From the NCBI GenBank assembly GCA_014155875.1, contig JACEFZ010017696.1, positions 124,001-188,000 of the forward strand: DNA of 64,000 nt, given 5' to 3'. The notes under the pieces were generated by a model. It was not told the DNA's origin. It ran no database searches and saw only the letters and a list, made by a program, of their open reading frames with translations. Shown in pieces: positions 1 to 9,167 of this stretch; position 1 is the first letter of the stretch, and each line of letters begins with the position of its first letter. The position numbers and the translations under genes are program-made. Source of the stretch: Cepaea nemoralis. Taxonomy: Eukaryota; Mollusca; Gastropoda; Stylommatophora; Helicidae.

Positions 1-993
1 CTCTATTCAATTCAAATTGATGTGGCATCGTGTTCTCGGTTGAAAGTGTTTGCAAGGTATGTGCATCAGGATCATTTAAAGAAGAACTTCTTTTTTGTTC
101 TCCTCTTGAAACAACTACCATGGCCTCTGATATTTTGGAAAAGGTTTCATCTTTCCTTGAATCACAAAATCTTTCATGGGATAATATGTGTGGGTGCTGT
201 ACAGATGGAGCACCAGCTATGTTGGGGACCAAATCAGGATTTCAAGTTAGTGTGAAGAAACGTGCCCCAAAGTGAAAGGCATTCATTGCATGATCCATCG
301 TCAAGCACTGGCCTCCAAAACACTTCCAGCTCCTTTGGGGAAGGTTTTGGATCAAACCGTTCAGATAGTGAATTTTATCAAAGGAGGAGCTCTCAACTCA
401 CGGCTTTTTAAGCAGTTATGCGTTGACGTGGATGCAGGCCACCATTTGCTTCTTTTCCGCACAAATGTTCGATGGCTGTCAAGAGGAAATGTAACTGCGC
501 GAGTATATGAGCAGAGAGACGAGCTCAAATTATTTGTTGAAGTTCAAGGTAAGATGGACTTATCGCCCGGCTGGATGATGAGGAATGGATCATGCGTCTT
601 GCCTATTTAGTTGAAGTTCAAGGTAAGATGGACTTATCGCCTGGCTGGATGATGAGGAATGGATCATGCGTCTTGCCTATTTAGTTGATATTTTTTAGCA
701 GTTGAATAAACTCAATCTTCAGATGCAAGGAAGGAATTCAAATATCATACAATTTGAATTTGTGGATGCCTTAAGAGCTTTTATGAGCAAGCTGGACAAC
801 TGGAAAAGAAAGGTCAATATGACAAATGTTGCAATGTTTGAGAAGCTGTCATCCGTTCTCGTTGTTGATGGTAAAGACAAAGTACTTCCACAATTTGCAA
901 TAAATGAAATTGTGCAGCATTTGACAGCGCTAGAAAATGAATTTGAGCGATATTTTTCCTGAACTTAGTGATGATCAGTGCCAAAGAGCTACG
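1..993 (+). pseudogene. ZBED5-like hAT transposase, N-terminal/central part (broken)
   Basis: Translated segments match the hAT transposase group related to vertebrate ZBED5 and SCAND3-type proteins. Recognisable blocks are CTDGAPAMLG near 195-230, GIHCMIHRQALASKTLP near 274-325, and NVRWLSRGN near 463-490. The last two are hallmarks of the RNase H-like catalytic region. The reading frame changes around 85-90, again at 271 where a TGA follows the block ending KKRAPK, and again in the 536-683 duplication, so no functional protein can be made. The sequence enters the window already inside the gene, so the BED finger and any 5' TIR lie upstream. After 993 the homology stops at an inserted sequence and resumes at about 1586. 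What is seen: conserved motifs and frame breaks. Known: family role in cut-and-paste transposition. Inferred: a dead copy, although domesticated ZBED genes exist. Confidence 0.8.
536..683 (+). repeat. 74-bp tandem duplication inside the hAT pseudogene
   Basis: Positions 536-609 and 610-683 are two consecutive copies of the same 74-bp segment, differing by a C/T change in the gcc(c/t)ggctgg stretch. Because 74 is not divisible by three, it shifts the transposase frame. The protein resumes after the second copy with the residues around LAYLVDI. Confidence 0.9.
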
Positions 994-1585
994 TAAGAGC
1001 TCAGAGCTAAATAGAGCTAGAGAAGAGGGCAAGTAACATAGCGATCGAGGAGACCAGACAGAAGAGACACAATCACTATAAATAGCTATAACGGGACACA
1101 CTCGTGTCAACAAGGAGGGCAACGAGTGTACGTGAGCTGGGGTTACCCAAGAGACTGGGAAACCCGCATTACGAGAAGTGACCATGTAACTCTGGTTACT
1201 ATAACCAAGTGACCAGCGTGCTGGAACTCCAAGCACGTAAACTAGCGGATGCACGGAGAGCTAATTGCTCGTGGCTGAACACGCCACAGAGAGCTTGTTC
1301 AGACTTGGACTAGACGGCGTAGGCGACGGACTGTATATCCGCTGTGAATACTTTGTTGTTAAGAAGGACAGTATCACTAGTTAGGACTTAAGCTTAGCTT
1401 CAGTAGTTATTATCATTAACATCATCTCCTCATTACATCTTTGTAACATACTACGATGTTTAATACCGATGTGGTATTCCGCTCATGGAGCTTATGTACT
1501 ATCAGCTCCAAATAAAATGTATCCTTTTGCAAACCATACGAGTTGTCACTTTCGTGTAGTGCAAAAGTAGGGAATCCTTGTATGC
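994..1585. mobile_element. ~590-bp insertion of unknown type (LTR-like?)
   Basis: This segment interrupts the hAT homology, which is transposase-like on both sides (block ending near FERYFS before, RKWVVDRQLDLVRNPF after). It has no long ORF and contains an AATAAA signal near 1512, close to its right end, as LTRs often do. A short TGCC occurs at both edges (about 990 and 1580) but I could not prove a duplication or terminal repeats. Boundaries are approximate. Confidence 0.4.
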
Positions 1586-1976
1586 CTGTCGCAAGTGGGT
1601 TGTTGACAGGCAGCTGGATTTGGTGCGAAACCCTTTCAAATTATCAGTTGAAAAAGTTTCTGATTATTGTCAAGATGAATTTCTGGAGCTGAAAAATAAT
1701 TCGGGGGCAAGGGATGTGTTCAGTGAGAAACCAATCACGGAATTTTTGCCTTTAATGTGCGGTTCATACCCAAAAGTGGCAGAAAAAGCAATCCGTGCAT
1801 TGCTTCCATTTGCGTCAACATATCTTTGTGAGTCAGGCTTTTCAGCTCTGCTAGAAATTAAAACGAAACGACGCAACAGATTAGATGTTGAAAACGATCT
1901 CCGTTGTGCCCTTTCAAGCACTCCTCCGCGTATTTCAGAATTGCTGCGGGAAAAACAATCACAGTGTTTTCATTGA
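1586..1976 (+). pseudogene. ZBED5-like hAT transposase, C-terminal dimerisation region
   Basis: Continuation of the hAT transposase after the insertion. The 130-residue open stretch contains the conserved C-terminal hAT dimerisation signature, LLPFASTYLCESGFSAL, followed by KRRNRLDVENDLRCALS and a stop TGA at 1974-1976. This domain normally holds transposase multimers together. It is uninterrupted here and is the best preserved part of this copy. No matching TIR could be recognised in 1977-2121, which is otherwise AT-rich non-coding sequence. Confidence 0.82.
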
Positions 1977-2203
1977 TTACAATTTTCATTTAATTTACGA
2001 ATCTACAATATCCAGGTTTTGTAATGAGCGTTTTGTTTGATGAAGCACAATTTTCTGGCATCCTGGTGTCGTATATTAAGCTACAATTCTTTGATGTTTT
2101 AACTGTTTGTTTATTGTAGTACTAGCTGACCCGGCCCTGCTTCGCCCAGGCCCTTGAGGGGATCTATCTATCTATCAGTCTGTCTGTCTGCTTGTTTGTC
2201 TGT

Positions 2204-2520
2204 CTGTCTGTCTGACCGGGCCCGGCTTCACCCAGTCCCTGGTGGGGAGCATCTCATTTAATTCATATACGTAGTCATATAAGCTCTCCAGTCCCCGACT
2301 ATCTGTTTGTCTGTCTATCTGTCTGTCCCGGCCCGGCTTCACCCAGTCCCTGGTGGGGAGCATGTCATTTAATTCATATACGTAGTCATATAAGCTCTTC
2401 CGTTCCCGACTATCTGTTTGTCTGTCTATCTGTCTGTCCCGGCCCGGCTTCACCCAGTCCCTGGTGGGGAGCATGTAATTTAATTCATATAAGTAGTCAA
2501 ATAAGCTTCCGTTCCCGACT
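2204..2520 (-). repeat. 111-bp tandem repeats of the Helitron 3' terminus
   Basis: The motif acccagtccctggtgggg begins at 2230, 2341 and 2452, giving an exact 111-bp period. Each unit contains GGGCC(C)GG-rich 3'-end-like sequence, a (GACA/GATA)n tract, and an AT-rich part. The same unit, on the opposite strand, occurs at 19120-19353. Apparent proteins across it arise only because 111 is divisible by three. Confidence 0.85.
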
Positions 2521-2774
2521 ATTTTTTTTTTCCTTTTTTTTTCAACGTTTATTTCATACAAAGCAATGTATATTTACAAGGTGTAATGCGTGTTTCTTTG
2601 TTTGTGTATATTACAGAGCGTTGCCGTTTGTTAGTGTTATGTGTCACATGCGTTAAAAACAATTACATGCATATACAGTTATGATAATATGACATTTATG
2701 GCATAGTGCATGTAAACACACATTCCTCGTTTCATTTCCATATTCACACGTGGAATGCATGTTACCCCTGTCCA

Positions 2775-2776
<2 letters not shown>

Positions 2777-2850
<74 letters not shown>

Positions 2851-2886
2851 TCTCTATCACACACACACACCCACACACACATTCTC
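2777..2886. repeat. (TC)n and (CA)n microsatellites
   Basis: A long TC dinucleotide tract from about 2777 to 2855 passes into CA repeats. On the minus strand this reads as the (TG)(AG) tract seen just inside the 5' end of this Helitron family (compare 17205-17240). Confidence 0.9.
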
Positions 2887-2971
2887 TTGCTTTTTATAGA
2901 TGATAGTGCATGGATTTCAGTGATCTAGGGCAATAGACTTAACAGTCTCATTCTATTTAAATTGTGTGTAT

Positions 2972-2994
2972 GGGGGGGGGGGGGGGGGGGGGGG
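2972..2994. repeat. Poly(G) run, 23 nt
   Basis: Uninterrupted G homopolymer flanked by ggtgtgtat and atgggg. The exact length is uncertain in most sequencing technologies. The surrounding 2901-3660 shows no supported gene, with GC-rich low-copy sequence at 3190-3430. Confidence 0.9.
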
Positions 2995-3673
2995 ATGGGG
3001 TTCCATGTGCATATATTAATATAATTACCTGTGTATCAACCAAAGCAATAGTTATATTTACCTAGATACCTACACGAATTACCCATACTTGGCTACCCAT
3101 ATACAAATACCATACATGTTGGCCTTGGTATTCTACAACTATGTATTCGTGCTGGGAAATCCTGTTGAAAATAATAGGCAAAGAGCGAACCGCTGAACGC
3201 AAAATTGCCTAGTGACCAGCCGCCACTAGACACACAAAGCCGGTGGCCGGGTCTTACAAAGGACACGCAGCCAGTTTTCTACAAAGCCGTTGTTTCCCTA
3301 GGCCAGAGGCGTGTAATATCTGTGCTCTCCGATGCTTGTTTCCACCTAGTAAGAAGTGTTCCAAAGTATTTACAAAATAAACCGCACACAGGGCTCGCGT
3401 CGCGAGGCGCACACACGTTCTAAAATTTCCGCAACAGTGACTGGTCTGGGACGCTCCCGTTCAAACTGCACTGTTGTTAGTCAAAACGACCGGGTGTCGG
3501 TATTATATGATAGCCCTCTGAGATAAAACATGTATATCCATATTCTATGTTCCACATTCTACCATACAAGCATGCACCTATATGTGTGCATGTACACATA
3601 TATGCGTGCATGTCCACATTCATACATATTATGGATATTCAATTGAGTAAACAAATAAACTGGTTTTATTTCG

Positions 3674-4395
3674 TTATGTCTGTGTGTTTGTGAATATTTG
3701 TGTTATTTTGTTTTGGAACATATGCAGTATTAAACGTGAATTGTACGTTTTGTATTTGTAAAATGCGGCGTTTCTACAGGACCATACTAGGTAACTGTAT
3801 TCTGCTAGAGAAATCAGCAATTTCGTGTGGTTGTCTTTGGAAGATTTGGGTAAAGTGTTTAAAAAAACTGCTTTATACATATCTGTTTTCTTTTTAGTAA
3901 ATGTTTCAATGAGTTGTCTCAGTGTGTCTAGTGCGGTTTGGACTGTTGGACAAGTGTAATAAATGTGATCTTCGGTTTCCTGTATGTTCCGTCTGCAGAG
4001 CTGACATTGTGTTATTTGTTTTGCCCTGCGTGCTTGTTTTTCCGTAGTAGGTGACATGTTAAAGATTAAACGGTACGTAATTTCTCTGGCTTTGGGTTTG
4101 ATGTGCGGATTGTGGAGATTAGTGAAAGTACATGTGTAGTCTTGTATGTAGTATTTTTGTCCCCTTTTTATTCTGAGTCGTAGTGGGGGTGCTTGTTGAT
4201 TGACTAGATATTTGTAAATCTGGTTTGTTGTCTGGTGTAGTAAATGCTCGCGTCCTTGAAGTGCGTGTATGCATGTCTTGTAGAAAGCGGGTAGTGTTCC
4301 AAAATGGTGTGGTGAATTAAGTTGTATTCTTCTAAGGTGTTGCAGTCTGAGTTCTATGTAATAGAGTGCTAGTGGGTGTTTTTCAGGTTGATTGA

Positions 4396-4399
<4 letters not shown>
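3674..4399 (-). pseudogene. LINE ORF2 C-terminal fragment with zinc-binding motif
   Basis: The minus strand is open from the edge of the U2 SINE (4399) to a TAA at 3676-3674. The translation holds a leucine-rich region (FYKTCIHAL, IYKYLVNQQ), then AREITYRLIFN, and then CQLCRRNIQETEDHIYYTC, a CxxC-x9-H-x4-C arrangement like the zinc-binding domain after the RT in several LINE groups (L1/Tx1 type). The remaining about 75 residues are hydrophobic and helical. The frame continues, undisturbed, on the other side of the SINE (4768-4800). RT palm motifs are absent, so this is a 5'-truncated copy. The clade is tentative. It abuts a Helitron fragment at 4802, perhaps its insertion target. Confidence 0.6.
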
Positions 4400-4429
<30 letters not shown>

Positions 4430-4756
4430 GGTTTGGCGGTCATCCCAGACTAGCTGGTTCCCCGCCTCCCCTGTTTTTGGCGTGGACCCTTAGTCCCACT
4501 GTGAGCTATTGCCCACAGTGGTCCACCGGGCCCACATTTAAAGTGATGCTTATGTGAGGTTTTTTTGTGTGGATCACCCGGCCCCCGACCAGACCAGGCG
4601 CACTACTGAAAGGGCAGCAAATGCGTCTGATCTTAGCCAAGGGACCGAGAATGATCATCCCGGCCTCCGACCAGACCAAGCGCACTACTGTCGTGGGGCC
4701 AGCAAATACACTTGATCTTAGCCAAAAGGCCGAGAAGCTTTTAGACTTTAGAAGTG
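4400..4756 (-). mobile_element. U2 snRNA-derived SINE with duplicated head
   Basis: On the minus strand the element begins a few bases before GCTTCTCGGCCTTTTGGCTA (about 4739-4720), continuing AGATCAAGTGTA. This is essentially the first 30 nt of U2 snRNA. A second, diverged copy of the same head, together with the following 50 nt ending in GGTCTGGTCGG and GCCGGG, lies at 4651-4567. A unique body (4430-4560) and a 3' poly(A) (T-run at about 4400-4428 on the plus strand) follow. An exact 11-bp duplication TGATTGAGGAT flanks it at 4389-4399 and 4757-4767. It is inserted in a LINE. U2-headed SINEs are known in a few animals; the tandem head is what stands out. Confidence 0.8.
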
Positions 4757-4800
4757 ATTGAGGATATGTCCTATGTGTTGGATTCTAAGCTCTTGGCGCA
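4757..4800 (-). pseudogene. LINE ORF2 fragment, upstream side of the U2 SINE
   Basis: Continuation of the LINE frame at 3674-4399. With one copy of the duplicated TGATTGAGGAT removed, the reading frame runs straight through (VRQELRIQHIGHILNQ across the junction). This confirms that the SINE entered an existing LINE copy. Homology ends at about 4800. Confidence 0.55.
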
Positions 4801-4801
4801 C

Positions 4802-5279
4802 AGTAACTTAAAAGAATGTCCTTCCACACTCCATTAAATGAAAACTGTAGAAAAAGATGGGTTACAATGTTATGCATTATGCATTATTTTTATGAAAACT
4901 TTGAAAATGCCTTAAAGATTATATCATTATTTATTATAACTCATATGCCTGAAAATAACTATAGACAAAGAGTTTAACAATAGTGCAAGTAAGTCCAACA
5001 ATATGACTATAAAGTATATAGAAATGTTATTAAAAGTTATGCCCCTTGAAATTACTTTTCTAAAGTGAAGTCCCCCTGCTATATAGACATTATATAATGA
5101 AAATGGAAAAGTAAATGTTATTAAATAAGTAGAAGATTTTACATTAAGAAATTATTATAGTCGGTTGCAAAGGAATGAAAGGAAGACGTGTAGAAAATTT
5201 CATCTCAATCGGATGTACCGTTATCGAACGCATCCAATACCCACAAACACACAAACAAACATACACTCTGTTTTATAGA
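4802..5279 (-). mobile_element. Helitron 5'-end fragment
   Basis: The plus strand from 4802 to 5279 is a diverged reverse complement of 17255-17730, the 5' part of the complete Helitron at 17184-19353. Shared landmarks include gttatgcattatgcatt, ctcatatgcctg and gttatgccccttgaaat. On the minus strand it starts with TC (5279-5278) followed by TATAAAACAG and is preceded by A, as expected for a Helitron 5' end. The 3' half with CTAG is missing; sequence switches to LINE at 4800. Confidence 0.68.
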
Positions 5280-5284
5280 TATAT

Positions 5285-5670
5285 GTCAGGGTCTTAAACT
5301 TGGCTCGCTAACCTAACACATGTGAGACAGTACAAGTACAACGTGATTTGACTTGAGACTCAACGACACAACGTTCAATGGATTTATTTACAGATCATAT
5401 ACAGTACGATGATCACAACAATATATACTTTACACTCCAATACACTTACATACACAATACAGCTCACAAGTCTATCTCTCAAGATGTCCAGACACTCGAC
5501 TTTCAGGCACAGAAACCACACAACGCCTTTCTCTCATCTTGCGTCCGTTTCAGTCCGCGTCCCAGAGCTGTCTGCCGCTAGTTCGCAACTTGCCTCCCAC
5601 CTGAAGTGGCTTCACGAGGCATGCGTGCGTCTTGCGTCGTCCTTGCCTGACCGCTGGCCAGATGATTAAT
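5285..5670 (-). mobile_element. Possible solo LTR related to the Gypsy LTR at 56382
   Basis: The segment resembles the 56382-56838 LTR in arrangement. A minus-strand AATAAA signal (about 5371-5379) is followed on the plus strand, roughly 195 bp on, by ctgtctgccg, and then by gtccttgcctga. The Gypsy LTR has tttatt, cgtctgccgg and gtccttcctga at similar spacings. Borders and a target duplication could not be fixed. Alternative: unrelated low-copy sequence. Confidence 0.3.
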
Positions 5671-5839
5671 GTGGTGTTTTAATAAAATATTGCGAATGTA
5701 AAAATTCTTCTATTTAAGTTTTAATATCCATCAGCATATTCATTTGCTATTAACTGTAGAAAGCTACACTATAAAATGTATCTTTACATGTGAAGGTATA
5801 GTACAACTAAGGAAGAAAATAAGTATTTTCACTATTATA

Positions 5840-5966
5840 GGCATGTTATTTTTAATGCACCTTTTGAGGCTGACAATTTTGGAAAGTTGGAGGGGGGGGG
5901 GGGAGAAATGACGTTATGAAAATATGGTGAAGGGGGGAACGGGCCAAAAAAGGTTAAGAACCACTG
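5840..5966 (-). mobile_element. Possible hAT-type MITE end
   Basis: The minus strand from 5966 reads CAGTGGTTCTTAACCTTTTT, a terminus typical of many hAT-derived MITEs. It is followed by a pyrimidine-rich stretch (poly-G at about 5890 on the plus strand). Only one end is recognisable and no 8-bp duplication was found, so extent is a guess. Confidence 0.35.
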
Positions 5967-6037
5967 ACCTAGTAAGTATTCAAAATATCCAACTCCAAAT
6001 GAACAATATCTATAATTGCATCCAGCATCCAAAAGTC

Positions 6038-6730
6038 TAAATTAAATTGTAAAAAGACACAGATTATGGTCGTCACTAGGAAGGACGAAATACCACAATG
6101 TAATATACAAGTAAATGGGAATATTCTTCAACAAGTGAGCAGGTACAATTATCTCGGAACAGTAATAACATCTGATGGGAGATGCCTTGAAGAGATTAGA
6201 ACAAGAATCGCCATGGCAAAGGTGGCCTTTGGCAAGATGAAAAACATATTGACCAATAAAAAGATGTCAATTGAAACGAGAAAAAGAGTGTTGAGATGCT
6301 ACATTGAACCTGTGCTTTTATATGGATGTGAAGCGTGGACAATGAGCAGTCAGGCTGAAAAACATCTGATGGCTGTAGAGATGTGGTTTCTGAGGAAAAT
6401 GCAAAGAATACCATGGACAGTCAGAAAGACCAATGAACAAGTCCTTCAAGAAACAAATGAAGATCGTAAATTGATTAGAGACATTAGACGTAGACAGTCA
6501 AAATTTTTTGGGCATGTTATGAGAAGAAATGGATTGGAGAATTTGGTGACAACTGGTAAGATCGAGGGAAACAGACCAAGGGGAAGACCTAGAAGCAAGT
6601 ACCTGGATGGCTTGGCCTTGTGGCATGGTCGAGACAGAAACACGGAGCTGATCCACGACTCTGGTGATCGAGAGAGATGGCAGAACATGACCGCCCACGC
6701 TTACCGGCATGGCACATGATGGATGGATGG
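6038..6730 (+). mobile_element. RTE-like LINE, copy A (5'-truncated)
   Basis: Encodes the last about 220 residues of the same LINE ORF as copies B (12032-15266) and C (23698-24401). The open frame 6066-6719 includes YNYLGTVITSDGR, RVLRCYIEPVLLYGCE, RRQSKFFGHVMRRNGLENLV and GRPRSKYLDGLA, then stop TGA. The stop is immediately followed by the (ATGG)n tail gatggatggatgg. The flanks atcCaaaagtc (6027-6037) and atcTaaaagtc (6731-6741) look like a target duplication with one mismatch. EN and RT catalytic regions are missing, so it is inactive. Tail, duplication and truncation are those expected from target-primed reverse transcription. Confidence 0.85.
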
Positions 6731-6898
6731 ATCTAAAAGTCAGAAAACGGTATCCAGACGCCGGCAAAAACCTCTAGATCTGGATATAAAATATCTAGAA
6801 TGGCAACCCTGATGATGGCCCATCAAAAGCAAATCTGTAACCGGGTGGTAAACGAAACGAAATTACCCCAACTTCAGATACGACGGGCCCCAGTTCGA

Positions 6899-7120
6899 GT
6901 CAGCTTGTGTCCGTCCAGACATCCAGCCAGTGTCTGTGTGAGCTTGTGTCCGTCCAGACATCCAGCCAGTGTCTGTGTGAGCTTGTGTCCGTCCAGACAT
7001 CAAGCCAGTGTCTGTGTGAGCTTGTGTCCGTCTAGACATCCAGCCAGTGTCTGTGTGAGCTTGTGTCCGTCCAGACATCCAGCCAGTGTCTGTGTGAGCT
7101 TGTGTCCGTCCAGACATCCA
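6899..7120. repeat. 39-bp minisatellite, array 1 (~5.7 copies)
   Basis: Tandem copies of a 39-bp unit containing gcttgtgtccgtccagac and atccagccagtgtctgtgtga. Successive gcttgtgtcc motifs are 39 bp apart. The unit length is a multiple of three, so several frames on both strands stay open; these are not genes. The same unit forms array 2 at 10436-10930. Confidence 0.92.
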
Positions 7121-7125
7121 GTAGG

Positions 7126-8190
7126 GTGAACCATCAGATTTTTAAATTTGAGTATTTTCTAATGGGACCACCATCAAAAGATAGGCCTTGAGAAACCGAA
7201 TCTAATGGTACCAAGATGATGCATGTATGTCAATTAGAAGCGAAGATATGCAACTTTGAGTGTCGAGATCATTAACGCAGAAATTGACACAAAAGATCTC
7301 TTCTGCACATCTTTTTTTCGTGTCCGAACCAAGGTCATAGCAGAAGTTATCAAAACTAGAGTAGTTTGTTTATTTTTAAACTAACATCCTAGCAACCATA
7401 CACGAACATCCTAGCAACCATACATCATTGCGATCGGTGTAGCGAAGCCTAACCGCTCATGTCATCTATTTTTACATATGATGTAACATTATCTAATTAG
7501 CATATAAAAATGGCCGCCAATTAGTTATTATATTAATTAATTACCAAGTGCATTCTTAATATTATGTTTAAACCCTGGCACGTAATATATTGTATTATGC
7601 GGAATGATGCTACGCACATAATGGGTTAATTCCTGTTTAGATAGTATGCAACATTATCTAATTAGCATATAAAAATGGCCGCCAATTAGTTATTATATTA
7701 ATTAATTACCAAGTGCATTCTTAATATTATGTTTAAACCCTGGCACGTAATATATTGTATTATGCGGAATGATGCTACGCACATAATGGGTTAATTCCTG
7801 TTTAGATAGTATGCAACATGATCTAATTAGCATATAAAAATGGCCGCCAATTAGTTATTATATTAATTAATTACCAAGTGCATTCTTTATATTATGTTTA
7901 AACCCTGGCACGTAATATATTGTATTATGCGGAATGATGCTACGCACATAATGGGTTAATTCCTGTTTAGATAGTATGCAACATTATCTAATTAGCATAT
8001 AAAAATGGCCGCCAATTAGTTATATTAATTAATTTATGTGTTTACAATCACGACACTCAAAGTTGCATATCTTCGCTTCTAATTGACATACATGCATCAT
8101 CCTGGTACCATTAGATTCGGTTTCTCAAGGCCTATCATTTGGTGGTGGTCTCATTAGTAAATACTCAAATTTAAAATCTGATGGTTCATG
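7126..8190. mobile_element. Foldback-type element, ~140-bp TIRs and 165-bp internal repeats
   Basis: Left segment 7126-7266 and right segment 8051-8190 are near-perfect reverse complements (for example aaccatcagattttt, ggtaccatta, gcatatcttcgcttctaatt on the right). Between them lie a short unique part (about 7267-7490) and three copies plus a partial of a 165-bp repeat; atctaattag starts at 7491, 7656, 7821 and 7986. No coding sequence is present. The architecture is that of a foldback or long-TIR MITE whose movement would depend on a transposase elsewhere. A target duplication was not clear. The left end lies directly against the 39-bp minisatellite. Confidence 0.75.
7485..8032. repeat. 165-bp tandem repeat inside the foldback element
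   Basis: Three full units and one partial unit, highly similar (isolated changes such as acattatc to acatgatc and cttaata to ctttata). Each includes aaaaatggccgccaattag and taaaccctggcacg. Confidence 0.9.
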
Positions 8191-8221
8191 CTAAACAGAT
8201 TTTTAACAAATAAAAACTTTT

Positions 8222-8356
8222 CTTTTGCAGATCGCCCGCAGACCCCACGATAGACCAAGAAGACGGTGGAGAGAAGTCAACCAAGAGACGAATTGTATCT
8301 GCAGCATAGAACCTCAATGACACGGAATGCTGAAGAAGAAGAAGAGAAAAAGAAGA
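8222..8356 (+). mobile_element. Short retroposon fragment with (GAA)n-rich 3' end
   Basis: Translation of the first part gives a basic stretch with RPRRRWREVNQET, reminiscent of the C-terminal GRPRxRW segment of RTE-like LINE ORFs. The sequence ends in a gaagaagaagaagag purine tract. It may be a LINE 3' remnant; borders are uncertain. Neighbouring 8357-8728 shows nothing further. Confidence 0.3.
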
Positions 8357-8742
8357 TCGACCACAGTTGTACTCACCATTTCTTGCTGCACGTCTTGTAC
8401 TCACTGTTTACTGTGTACTCTGTTGTGCCAGCTCTTTTCAGCAAATTGAAATTCCTGAAATATAAGCATAAGTTAGCAACTGCTGCATAATTGAACTAAT
8501 ATTTGATAAATTATTATTTCTAACTTGCTAGTTAAATACATAAATTAAAACACATATGTTTGTTAACGATTGCATCAGATAGTATCAGCAAGATAGCTAT
8601 GATTATCATCATTTGCAATCAGTTCTACGACATTGTTATGACCCGTCATTCCCGTGCGATGATGGCAATAATACTAAGAATGATTGATTGAGGGCGATCG
8701 TGCACATTAGGAATATAGAACTATCTGTGGAAGTATGTGTTT

Positions 8743-8883
8743 CTTCTTCTTCTGCGTTCATCCGGAGTTTCTTTTCGGATGTGATTGCGTTGTGCCTGTT
8801 TACAGCAGAGCTGCGTTCTTGCGCCGTTAGGCCGACACATTCGACTTCTGCGGGCATTTGTTGACCGGGTTAACCTTCCCGGG
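8743..8883 (-). mobile_element. 141-bp SINE-like retroposon with GAA tail
   Basis: The segment is flanked by an exact 14-bp duplication, ggaagtatgtgttt, at 8729-8742 and 8884-8897. On the minus strand it starts CCCGGGAAGGTTAACCCGG and ends GAACGCAGAAGAAGAAGAA, a simple-repeat tail. Size, tail and duplication fit non-autonomous retroposition. I see no clear A/B boxes, so it may be a LINE 3' derivative and not a polymerase III SINE. Confidence 0.65.
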
Positions 8884-9084
8884 GGAAGTATGTGTTTGAA
8901 CATGCACAATATGAAATGTGAGTGTGAACTTGATGGGCGTGGCAATTATCTTAATCTGTGAATTTGTGTATTTAAAAATGTGTGCGTGTGCACGCACGCA
9001 TGTTCAAGTGTGTTGAGTTTTTTGCTTGGCCAGTAAATCAAGCCAGAAAAAGTTTTGTTTTTAAATAAATACTTTTATGTCATG

Positions 9085-9167
9085 TTTTTTTTTTTTTTGC
9101 GTATCCTTTTACAGGACTTAGCTGTCAAAAGCAGCATCTTTCAGCTGTCTGTTGATCTCTTGGCAAG
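9085..9167 (-). mobile_element. 3' fragment of tRNA-type SINE family (same 3' body as at 32112)
   Basis: The plus strand reads poly(T), gcgtatcc, then ggac, gtcaa, cagcat, ttcagctg, tgttgat and ggcaag. These blocks occur in the same order at 32125-32190, in the SINE inserted in the pogo-like element. The tRNA-like head is absent, so this is a 5'-truncated copy in reverse orientation. Confidence 0.55.

Larger units (their letters stand above)
2122..2900 (-). mobile_element. Non-autonomous Helitron, 779 bp
   Basis: Read on the minus strand the element starts with TC (2900-2899, followed by TATAAAAAG) and ends with GTCAGCTAG (CTAG at 2125-2122). It sits between an A and a T of the host strand, the classic Helitron target. 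The GC-rich 3' end (ctgacccggccctgcttcgccc on the plus strand) is the dispersed terminus also found at 19353. The body holds three 111-bp tandem copies of the 3' terminal region, an 11-bp-poor T-rich spacer, and a TC/CA microsatellite close to the 5' end. There is no Rep/helicase coding sequence, so it would depend on an autonomous relative. Confidence 0.72.

Noticed and set aside
2679..2903. Arg-Glu and Leu-Ser repeat ORFs
   Set aside because: Translation of the TC microsatellite in the Helitron.
4400..4756. A functional U2 snRNA gene
   Set aside because: Only the first about 30 nt match U2; branch-recognition and Sm regions do not follow, and the unit is duplicated with poly(A) and a target duplication.
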